From Alphaproteobacteria bacterium (GTDB taxonomy: Bacteria > Pseudomonadota > Alphaproteobacteria > JAJTHO01): DNA of 7,963 nt. The translations under genes and the position numbers were made by a program. The stretch spans positions 1 through 7,963 of the forward strand of contig JAJTHO010000097.1 of assembly GCA_021297975.1 (NCBI GenBank). Direction: 5' to 3'. Below, piece by piece: positions 1-7,200 of the stretch (position 1 is its first letter; every line of letters starts with the position of its first letter). Under the pieces are notes generated by a model, which saw only the letters and a list, made by a program, of their open reading frames with translations, did not search any database and was not told the DNA's origin.

Positions 1-273
1 ACGCTGAAGGCGCATCAGGCAGAGCTGGAAAGCGAAGGGGTGCAGCATATTGCCCTCTTTGGCTCGCTGGCGCGGGGCGAGAACACACCAGAAAGCGACA
101 TTGATCTTTTTGTTGATTTGCGTGATGATTTTCGCGGCGGCGTCTGGCAGTACACTGGCATTATACTGAAGATACAGGATTTATTTGATACCAAAATTGA
201 TGTTGCCAACCGCCGCAGCTTAACGCCGCGGATTAAACCGGCGGCAGAGCGGGATGCCCTTTATGCTTTCTGA
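1..273 (+). CDS. mntA: MntA-type nucleotidyltransferase antitoxin, 5' end outside window
   Basis: Minimal nucleotidyltransferase (MNT, pol-beta superfamily), the antitoxin half of a HEPN/MNT toxin-antitoxin pair. Characterised MntA proteins AMPylate a tyrosine of the partner HepT and so silence it. The reading frame is open from base 1 (TLKAHQAELESEGVQHIALF), and this matches the usual N-terminal helix of the family. A GTG at 40 is therefore unlikely to be the true start; the real start lies left of the window. The diagnostic motif is intact: GSLARGE at 61-81 followed by SDIDL at 94-108, with the two metal-binding aspartates at 97-99 and 103-105. A possible third carboxylate is the Asp of KIDV at 199-201. 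The visible part is 90 residues plus the TGA at 271-273. Its end overlaps the start of hepT by 11 or 20 bases, the usual tight coupling of such pairs. The family is certain from the motif; the antitoxin role is inferred from the neighbour. Confidence 0.9.
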   Translation, partial: TLKAHQAELESEGVQHIALFGSLARGENTPESDIDLFVDLRDDFRGGVWQYTGIILKIQDLFDTKIDVANRRSLTPRIKPAAERDALYAF

Positions 274-598
274 TAAGGAAAAAGAAGCCATTCTGCACAT
301 TCGTGATTATGCAGCAGAAGCACAGGGCTTTGTAGCCGGGATGACGCTTGATGCGTTTATTGCCGACAGACGCACCTATCTTGCCGTCACACGGTGTTTG
401 GAAATCATCTCAGAGGCATCGAGGCGACTAAGCGCCTCAACCACAGCGCGGCACCCGGATATTCCCTGGCGGGAAATTCGTGCATCGGGCAATGTTTATC
501 GTCATGAATATGAACATATCCATGAACAGCTTATCTGGGGTACTTTAGCGCATGAAGTGCCCAAGCTGTTACAGGCACTCGAAGTATACACTGTTTAG
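254..598 (+). CDS. hepT: HepT-like DUF86/HEPN toxin
   Basis: Small helical HEPN-fold protein of the DUF86 (HepT-like) family, 114 residues, a normal length. Active HepT toxins are RNases whose catalytic R-X4-6-H motif lies near the C-terminus and is followed by the tyrosine that MntA AMPylates (H-X-Y). Here the matching region is residues 72-86: W72, R76, G79-N80, R83-H84-E85-Y86. The H-X-Y part (H84, Y86) is kept. The only upstream arginine, R76, is seven residues before the His, and the position for R-X4-H is Gly79. The GN-x-x-RH form occurs, from memory, in a sub-branch of DUF86. The start at 254 overlaps mntA by 20 bases. A second ATG at 263 (protein starting MLSDKEKEAI) is equally possible and gives an 11-base overlap. 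Translation is probably coupled to mntA. The stop is the TAG at 596-598. The family call is strong; whether it is an active RNase is uncertain. Confidence 0.87.
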   Translation: MPFMLSDKEKEAILHIRDYAAEAQGFVAGMTLDAFIADRRTYLAVTRCLEIISEASRRLSASTTARHPDIPWREIRASGNVYRHEYEHIHEQLIWGTLAHEVPKLLQALEVYTV

Positions 599-615
599 TT
601 ACGGAAATTTCTCTC

Positions 616-3600
616 ATGCTTGATGTCCTATCGCTCTACACCCGCACTGGTCTTGCCGCACTGGACGCGCAGTTCTGTGACCATCTGAAAACCGCCGACA
701 CGGCGCTGTATAACCGCCTGCTCACCGCGCGCGCTGAACCCGCCGCGCTGGACGCAAAAGCCGAGGGCGATTTGCTGCTCGCCCTCGCGCCGCACCTCGA
801 TGATTTTATTGCCGGGGTGTTTGGCATTCGGGCGGAGGTGACGGCGCTACAGGAACAACATACCGCCCTCGCGCCGCTGTTTGCGGCAAAGCGGCTGTTT
901 GTGCAGCGGGTTGCGCTCAAGAAATACAAAGCAGAGGACGCGGCGGGGTTTAATGGGGAAGCGCTGCGGCGGGAATTGCAGCAGACCCTCACCCCAACCC
1001 CTCTCCCTGTTAGGGAGAGGGGCTCTCTTGCCGCTGATACTCCCCTCTCCCTAACAGGGAGAGGGGCTGGGGGTGAGGGTCATACTTTTGGTGAGGGTCA
1101 GTCTTCCCATGATATACACACCTTCGAGCTTGCCCTCGCCCGCGCTATCCTCAACTGGCAGGAGGATGATGCGGAGAACGCCGCGAAGCTTGACCTTGCG
1201 GCGCGTTACTGCGCCTTTGCGTCAATAAACCCGCCCGCCGATTCGGTGCTGTTCCGCCATCCGCACAAGCTGGACGCGGAAAACCTCGTCCCGGTGGAAA
1301 GCACCGTCCGCGACGGGGTGACGATGTATAAACTCCCCGACCAGCTACTGCGCGCACGCTACGGCTTTGACCTCACCGACAACGGCTTTTCGCTTGAAGC
1401 GGCGCTTGACCAAGCAAATTACTGCATCTGGTGTCAGCATCAGGGGAAAGACAGCTGCTCAAAAGGCCTGAAAGACAAGAAAACTGGCGCGTTTCAGCAA
1501 AATCAGCATAAAGTGACGCTGGCGGGCTGCCCGCTGGAAGAGCACATCTCGGAAATGAACGAGGCGAAAGCGGCGGGGCATGTGATTGGTGCGCTGGGGA
1601 TTATCACCATCAACAACCCGATGTGCGCCGGAACCGGCCATCGCATCTGCAACGATTGCATGAAGTCGTGCATCTATCAAAAACAAGAGCCGGTGAACAT
1701 CCCGGCGATTGAAACGCGCACGCTGGATGATGTGTTGCATCTCCCCTATGGTTTTGAGATTTACAGCCTGCTGACCCGCTGGAACCCGCTGAATATCCGC
1801 CGTCCGCTACCGCTGAAGGATTCCGGGTATAAAGTCCTCGTCGCGGGGCTGGGGCCTGCGGGCTATACGCTGGCGCATCATTTGATGAACGATGGGCACA
1901 CGGTGGTGGGGGTTGACGGCCTGAAGATTGAGCCGCTCGCGCCTGCGCTGTCCGGCGTGGATGCGTATGGTGCGCGTCAAGTGTTTGAGCCGATTAAAGA
2001 CATTACCTCGATTTATGAAAAACTGGGTGAGCGCACCCCGGCGGGCTTTGGCGGCGTTGCGGAATATGGCATCACCGTGCGCTGGAACAAAAATTACCTG
2101 AAAGTGATTCGGCTGCTGCTTGAGCGCCGGGCGCAGTTTACCATGATTGGCGGCGTGCGCTTTGGCGGCACGGTGACGGTTGAGAGCGCGTTTAGCATGG
2201 GCTTTGACCATGTGGCGCTGTGCCTTGGTGCGGGCAAGCCAACGCTGATTGATATGGATAACAAGCTGGCACGCGGCGTGCGGCAGGCATCAGATTTCCT
2301 GATGGCGCTGCAGCTTTCCGGCGCGGCAAAGGCGGATTCACTGGCAAACCTGACCGTGCGGTTGCCGATTGTTGTTATCGGCGGCGGGCTGACGGCGATT
2401 GATACGGCCACGGAGTCCTTGGCGTATTACAGCGTGCAGGTGGAAAAGTTTTTGACGCGTTTTGAAGCGATGGACAGCGCGGCGTTTCTGGCCGGGCTGA
2501 ACCCGGAAGAGCGCGAAACCGCCGATGAATGGCTGGATCATGCGCGGCAATTGCGGGCGGCGCGGGCACGGGGCGAGGATACCATTCATTTGCTCCAAGC
2601 ATGGGGCGGCAGCACCCTCGCCTATCGCCGCCGGTTGCAGGATGCGCCGAGCTATACGCTGAATCACGAAGAAGTGCACAAGGCGCTGGAAGAAGGGATT
2701 TTCTTTGCTGAAAACCTCACCCCCCGCAAAGTTGAGCTGGACGAGCGCGGCGCGGCCATCGCGCTGGTCTGTAAGGATGCAAACGGCGCGGATAAACGCC
2801 TGCCCGCGCGAACAATTTTAGTTGCCGCCGGAACGCAGCCCAACACCGTGCTGGCGCGGGAAGAAACCTTTTTAGAGCTGGACGGGAAATACTTCCGCGC
2901 TGTCGATGCGGATGGGGAGACGGTTCACCCCGAACGGCTCAGCAAACCGGCAACGCCGCAAGTCTTGATGCATAAAACCGATGACAGCCGCTTTGTCTCG
3001 TTTTTTGGTGATTTGCACCCCTCGTTTGCAGGGAATGTGGTCAAAGCCATGGGTAGCGCCAAGCAAGGGTATTCCAGTGTGTCGGCGGTATTGCGCCGAC
3101 GTGCGCCCTCTGCTGTAACGGCTGAGGCACTGAGGAATTTGGTCAACACCGACTGGCGCGCCCGCGTGCACCGGGTAACGCGCCTGACGCCCACCATTGT
3201 GGACGTTGAGGTGCTCGCCCCCGCCGCTGCCCGCGCCTTTGAGCCGGGGCAGTTCTACCGCCTGCAAAATTTTGAGGCGCTGGCTGAACGGCGGAACGGC
3301 ACGATGCTGGCCATGGAAGGCCTCGCGCTGACGGGCGCTTCGGTGGATAAAGAGCGCGGGATTCTCAGCACGATTGTGCTGGAAATGGGCGGCTCATCGA
3401 ATCTGTGCGCCACCTTAAAACCCGGTGAGCCGATTATCCTGATGGGCCCCACGGGTGCGCCGACAGAGATTCCACGCGGGGAAAACGTGCTGCTGGCGGG
3501 CGGCGGGCTTGGCAACGCGGTGCTGTTCTCCATCGGCGCGGCGCTGCGGGCGGCGGGCTCGAAAGTGCTGTATTTCGCAGGCTATAAGGCGCTGCAAGAC

Positions 3601-4149
3601 CGGTATAAGGTTGCGGAAATTGAAGCGGCGGCGGATCAGATTGTCTGGTGCTCTGATGAAGCGCCGGGTTTTCAGCCCACGCGCCCGCAGGATTTGAGTT
3701 TCACGGGCAACATTGTTCAGGCGATGCTGGCGTATCACAACGGAAGCCTTCAGCCTTCGCTAGGCTCCGGCGCGACAAGCATGCCTCATGCCGCACCCCT
3801 CATCCCTCTTAACACCATTGATCACCTTATCGCCATTGGCTCTGACCGCATGATGCGTGCGGTGGCTGAGGCGCGGCACACGGTGCTGAAATCCGCCCTC
3901 AAACCCGGCCATTGCGCCATTGGCTCCATCAACTCGCCGATGCAATGCATGATGAAGGAAATATGTGCTCAGTGCCTGCAACGGCATGTGGATCCGGTGA
4001 CGGGGAAGGAAACCGTGGTGTTTTCCTGTTTTAATCAGGATCAGGCGCTGGATAGCGTCGATTGGGGGAATTTGAACGACCGATTGCGGCAAAATGGGGT
4101 TCAGGAGAAGCAGACCAAGGGGTGGATAGGGCAGATATTGGGCAAATAG
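616..4149 (+). CDS. Fused GltD/NfnB-like and PyrK/NfnA-like iron-sulfur flavoprotein oxidoreductase
   Basis: A 1177-residue, probably cytoplasmic redox enzyme made of parts related to the NADPH-dependent ferredoxin:NAD oxidoreductase Nfn (and GltD, PyrK). Residues 1-265 form an N-terminal region I cannot assign; its residues 124-155 are encoded by a palindromic repeat. A Fer4_20-like cluster domain follows: C270, C273, C281, C305 (GCPLEEHISEMN, like GltD GCPLGNxIPEWN) and C337, C345, C348, C352. Next is an FAD-binding Rossmann motif G411-L-G-P-A-G416, then GGVAEYGI and the CLGAGKP motif at 536-542. The NAD(P)H site is GGGLTAID at 589-596, with the YRRR...EEVHKALEEG stretch at 670-694. About 60 residues (roughly 605-665) look inserted between these two parts. 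AAGTQPNT at 737-744 closes the GltD-like half. A ferredoxin-reductase-like half starts near W847: PGQFY at 877-881, GPTG at 944-947, and the nucleotide loop GGGLGNA at 962-968. It ends in C1111, C1117, C1120 and C1138, a PyrK/NfnA-like [2Fe-2S] pattern. The ATG at 616 is 17 bases after hepT, with a weak CGGAA ribosome site. Electron bifurcation or the exact substrates cannot be read from the sequence; glutamate synthase activity is unlikely because no amidotransferase or synthase domain is present. Confidence 0.85.
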   Translation: MLDVLSLYTRTGLAALDAQFCDHLKTADTALYNRLLTARAEPAALDAKAEGDLLLALAPHLDDFIAGVFGIRAEVTALQEQHTALAPLFAAKRLFVQRVALKKYKAEDAAGFNGEALRRELQQTLTPTPLPVRERGSLAADTPLSLTGRGAGGEGHTFGEGQSSHDIHTFELALARAILNWQEDDAENAAKLDLAARYCAFASINPPADSVLFRHPHKLDAENLVPVESTVRDGVTMYKLPDQLLRARYGFDLTDNGFSLEAALDQANYCIWCQHQGKDSCSKGLKDKKTGAFQQNQHKVTLAGCPLEEHISEMNEAKAAGHVIGALGIITINNPMCAGTGHRICNDCMKSCIYQKQEPVNIPAIETRTLDDVLHLPYGFEIYSLLTRWNPLNIRRPLPLKDSGYKVLVAGLGPAGYTLAHHLMNDGHTVVGVDGLKIEPLAPALSGVDAYGARQVFEPIKDITSIYEKLGERTPAGFGGVAEYGITVRWNKNYLKVIRLLLERRAQFTMIGGVRFGGTVTVESAFSMGFDHVALCLGAGKPTLIDMDNKLARGVRQASDFLMALQLSGAAKADSLANLTVRLPIVVIGGGLTAIDTATESLAYYSVQVEKFLTRFEAMDSAAFLAGLNPEERETADEWLDHARQLRAARARGEDTIHLLQAWGGSTLAYRRRLQDAPSYTLNHEEVHKALEEGIFFAENLTPRKVELDERGAAIALVCKDANGADKRLPARTILVAAGTQPNTVLAREETFLELDGKYFRAVDADGETVHPERLSKPATPQVLMHKTDDSRFVSFFGDLHPSFAGNVVKAMGSAKQGYSSVSAVLRRRAPSAVTAEALRNLVNTDWRARVHRVTRLTPTIVDVEVLAPAAARAFEPGQFYRLQNFEALAERRNGTMLAMEGLALTGASVDKERGILSTIVLEMGGSSNLCATLKPGEPIILMGPTGAPTEIPRGENVLLAGGGLGNAVLFSIGAALRAAGSKVLYFAGYKALQDRYKVAEIEAAADQIVWCSDEAPGFQPTRPQDLSFTGNIVQAMLAYHNGSLQPSLGSGATSMPHAAPLIPLNTIDHLIAIGSDRMMRAVAEARHTVLKSALKPGHCAIGSINSPMQCMMKEICAQCLQRHVDPVTGKETVVFSCFNQDQALDSVDWGNLNDRLRQNGVQEKQTKGWIGQILGK
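985..1080. repeat. Nested palindromic repeat inserted in frame within the oxidoreductase gene
   Basis: A long inverted repeat with arms 985-1022 and 1042-1080 and a 19-base loop. The arms are complementary except for one substitution and one extra base. Each arm also contains its own hairpin: an 11-bp stem at 998-1008/1012-1022 around GTT, and the same stem at 1042-1052/1056-1066 around AAC. The segment is 96 bases, exactly 32 codons (residues 124-155), so the frame survives. The peptide reads LTPTPLPVRERG ... PLSLTGRGAGGEG. That type of peptide is, from general knowledge, the translation of a dispersed palindromic repeat found in many proteobacterial genomes, usually between genes. It is comparable in behaviour to the Rickettsia palindromic elements that sit inside ORFs. 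The peptide does not resemble the surrounding helical, charged sequence. The structure is seen directly; mobility is inferred. Confidence 0.88.
1072..1100. repeat. 11-base direct repeat at the right end of the palindromic element
   Basis: GGTGAGGGTCA occurs at 1072-1082 and again at 1090-1100, with an 18-base (six-codon) offset, so both copies are read in the same frame and give GEG-containing peptides (GEGHTFGEGQ). The second copy may be a partial duplication of the element's terminus, in which case the true right boundary of the inserted material is near 1100 rather than 1080. Confidence 0.6.
3745..3758. repeat. Tandem 7-base repeat in a low-complexity linker
   Basis: AGCCTTC is present twice, head to tail (3745-3751 and 3752-3758). 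The second copy is followed by a 5-bp hairpin (AGCCT at 3752-3756 with AGGCT at 3762-3766). This sits in the part of the oxidoreductase encoding residues 1042-1065, rich in Ser, Pro, Gly and Ala, just before the IPLNTIDHLIAIGSDRMM segment. The stretch looks like a flexible linker or a small expansion. The repeat itself is certain but short, and may have no meaning. Confidence 0.4.
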
Positions 4150-4203
4150 TGATTTATATTACTTTTTACCATGCAAATATAATGCCATTTGACAAAATAC
4201 TTG

Positions 4204-4232
4204 TTTACAATGAGCGTAATTTACCTGATTAT
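4204..4232 (+). promoter_or_regulatory. Candidate promoter for the 1101-residue orphan gene
   Basis: Within the 104-base AT-rich gap, TTTACA (4204-4209) is followed after 17 bases by GATTAT (4227-4232), a plausible -35/-10 pair. A perfect TTGACA also occurs at 4189-4194, but the best -10 match behind it (CGTAAT, 4215-4220) is 20 bases away, too far for an ideal sigma-70 promoter. No convincing intrinsic terminator (GC stem plus T-run) is visible after the oxidoreductase stop, so read-through from upstream is also possible. The prediction is by consensus only. Confidence 0.35.
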
Positions 4233-4251
4233 ATAAAATAACCAGGTAAAT
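4219..4251. promoter_or_regulatory. 14-bp inverted repeat covering the leader and ribosome site of the orphan gene
   Basis: ATTTACCTGATTAT (4219-4232) and ATAACCAGGTAAAT (4238-4251) are reverse complements with a single mismatch (T expected, C present at 4242) around the 5-base centre ATAAA. The right arm contains CAGG (4243-4246), the best ribosome-binding sequence for the ATG at 4254 (seven bases between AGG and ATG). The left arm overlaps the candidate -10 box. The site could be a DNA operator for a dimeric regulator. In read-through transcripts it could instead be an RNA hairpin that hides the ribosome site. The symmetry is seen directly; the function is inferred. Confidence 0.6.
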
Positions 4252-4253
4252 AA

Positions 4254-7200
4254 ATGGCAAAAACTCTTTTAGAGCACCTTGATACTGCATTCTCGTACAA
4301 CTTGATTCAGGCGTGCGGTGATGACGTTCGCCCCCACTTACATTTGATTGCCGACTATGCCGCTTTAGTAGCCATAGAAAAAAAAGACGATCAAAAAAAC
4401 GCAAAGCAAGCTATAGTCAATACGTTGATACAGAAGGGAAACGCCCTTAAAGGTGTTTTGAACGGAGCTACTCTTCCAAGGGAACTCGATCAATACGCTA
4501 CATATCGCGCTAAAATTGCAACATTACCAGCAGAACAACAAAAACTGGTTCTAGACGCATTTGAAAAAGCGACCGGTCAAGTTACCGGAAACACAGAGAA
4601 CTCTGTTTATGGTAAATTTAAAGAACATATTGGAACATTTTGCACCGAAACTAAAAAGGCGGCGCATCACGGACTTAATATGGAGTCTAATGATATCAGT
4701 GATATCGCCAAGCGTAATAATTCAAGTGTTGGTAAGCCGTTGCCCATTGCCGTGCAATGGATCTGGGATCGCCTTAAAACAGTATTCCTGAAACATTTTT
4801 TTGTTGGCTACTTTATCTGGCAAATACGCCGCGTTACTAATGTTGCCGAGCGGCTTAATGGCAATACCGATACAGGGCAATATACTGACCATGCATTGAA
4901 AGCGGACACTGCGCTGACAAAAGCAGGACGCACGGTAATTCCAAAAATGCGTGAGCTTAATGAATACCTCTATAAAATGTCTCCTACTGCAACGGACGCA
5001 CTCGCCTTACTCTGCGATTATTCGGGACAGGCAGTCAGCAGCGTAAGGAACTTTAGCTATGTTGACATGACATCTTCTGATAAAGTCTATATGTGGACTT
5101 TCGATAAGCTCGCCACAACTCTTGGTTCAGAACAAAACGTAAACCATGCAAAAAACATGATGTACAATCGGCGGATGAAGGCTCGGGGGGACTTTTTATC
5201 TACGTTGCAAGCATACAAACAACGTAATGCAGTATCGTACCCTGCACATCAAGTGATGAACAATCTTTATGTTTCTGACCTGCAAGATTTGCGCGAAAGC
5301 ATAAATGAACTTATCGCGGAAATGCACGGAGATGATTCGACCAAAGAGCAAAAAGAGTTGTTGCAAGATGCCATGTACTTAATGGAACGCAACACAACCT
5401 TCGACACCATACACGACATCTACGAAGCAATGACGGTTCTCTCCGTTGCGTTCATATCACAACGCACCAATGGCATAGTTTTTGGCGGCGGTCAGGATGC
5501 CGGCCTTCGTGTTGGCAGGCGCATGACACGCTCTTGGGATGCGCGGTATCGAAAATTCTTTCGTCTAGCGCAGCGCTTGGTGGCGTGTTCAGAAAACTGC
5601 GAGTATCCTGATACATTATCTCAAACATTTCGCTATTTCTCAACACATCCGCGGGAATGGCTGAACAACATTCAAGACACGGTACCGTTTATACCGCTAG
5701 GCACTAATCTTACGGCTGTTCGTGATGTTGAATCGATGCTGCTTCATTCGATGGCCGATCAATTGAAGCATATGCACAACTATCGTAATCTTGTCACTTC
5801 AGCTAACATGACGTTTACGGATGTTTATCAATTCGCCAAGCATATTCGTTATGCAACCGTTTTAGCGGCCGGTTCTGCGCAGGCCATGGCAAAAATGGGG
5901 CAAGACTTTACCCTGACACGCAAAGGATGGAACCGTCTTGCACAAAATTATCCTGAGATACGTGCGGCACACAAGGACGACAAGCCCCCAACATGTCAGC
6001 AATTTTGCGGCTACATGAAGGGTATTCTTACGTCATATCGAGATCTTTACAGACAGCTAAGTCCGAAATCAAGTTTCACCATGCTTACGTCGGAAAGCCC
6101 GCACCCACTTCTTAATCCTTCGCTTGAGCCAAGTGTAAAAACGCCCGTTGTTGCGCAAAATGGCATGTGTTTTATTGCGCGTAAATGTGATAGTAGCGGC
6201 AGGGATTTATTGGATAACTATGGTAGGCCGATCATTGATGAAGCAAGAAGCCTTATAAGCAATATCAATGAGTATATGGCCAGCCCCGATACCGTAAAGC
6301 CTATCTTCAAAGAGTGGCACGGGTACATGCTGCAAATTGATTATATAAATCTACTTAAACTCAAAGGAAAGCTTCAAGGCAAGTCGGATGCGGAAAAGCG
6401 TGACGCTCTTAAAGATAATGCTGGTAACACTCAAAGCTTTAGCGATGCACTGTCTTCAAATGGGTGCTTTCTTAAGAATCAATACAACGACAACATCTTA
6501 AAACCCAGCAGCAAAGATTCCTTTATGCCCACCTATATGGTGATGACCCCGCATAAAGCAGAAACTCTTTTTAACGATCTGAAGGCCATTAATCCTGATT
6601 TCTCGATACACGAGAAAATCCCTTTTATTGATTCTGCAAACAACCCCACCAACATTCCCCGTATGGAACCTGTGCAAGGCAATATCGGGTGGATGCACCA
6701 CCATGACGCCGGCAAAAGTGGTGAGATACCTCTTCTTGAGAATCAGTTCGCGCAACGTAAACTGCATCTTTTCTTTGCTTTTGATGCCCAATATCCGGGC
6801 GCAAAAGGTCGCATGTATTATCCTTATGATCCAGAATCAGAAAATGGTCTGTTGCAGTTTCATGACGGCAATCAATATAAGTTGGGGAATAATGAAAAGT
6901 ACTGCGCTGCAAATGGCATAAATTATGATGAAGCCAAAGAAAATCCCTTTATCAAAGATCATTACATTATGACGGCTAATGGCGCCCAAGACATGATGGC
7001 TTCGCTAAATGCTTTTGCCGAGGTACGTCATCGCAACCGTGAAGTTGGCCCGTGGGATTCCGCCTCTAAGCATATGCAATCAACTAACGAAAACATGCGT
7101 AACATATGGGATCAACTAGAAGCCGGCTTAGGACATGCAGTTTCGCCAAAAGAAGAATTAAAGGTTCCTGATGAAGAATATCTTATTGACTGGAATTTCT

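Noticed and set aside
40..273. GTG at 40 as the start of the MntA gene
   Set aside because: The frame is open to base 1 and the upstream residues match the usual MntA N-terminal helix, so the gene is simply cut by the window edge.
985..1080. The strong hairpins as a transcription terminator or as a CRISPR repeat
   Set aside because: They lie inside an intact ORF, are not followed by a T-run, and there is no regular repeat-spacer series.
1807..2211. Long minus-strand ORFs opposite the oxidoreductase gene (for example 1807-2211, 2872-3267)
   Set aside because: They are what GC-rich coding DNA gives on the other strand; their translations are Arg/Ala/His-rich with no motifs, and the + strand product has clear domains.
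4189..4220. Perfect TTGACA (4189-4194) as the main promoter
   Set aside because: No acceptable -10 box lies at 16-18 bases; the nearest match, CGTAAT, is at 20. The TTTACA/GATTAT pair fits better.
4150..4253. An intrinsic terminator after the oxidoreductase gene
   Set aside because: Only a 5-bp AT-rich stem (CAAAT/ATTTG, 4174-4191) is visible, with no GC stem and T-run combination.
6708..6725. AGKSGE in the orphan protein as a nucleotide-binding P-loop
   Set aside because: It lacks the GxxxxGK[ST] glycine spacing and the preceding hydrophobic strand; it is preceded by MHHHD.
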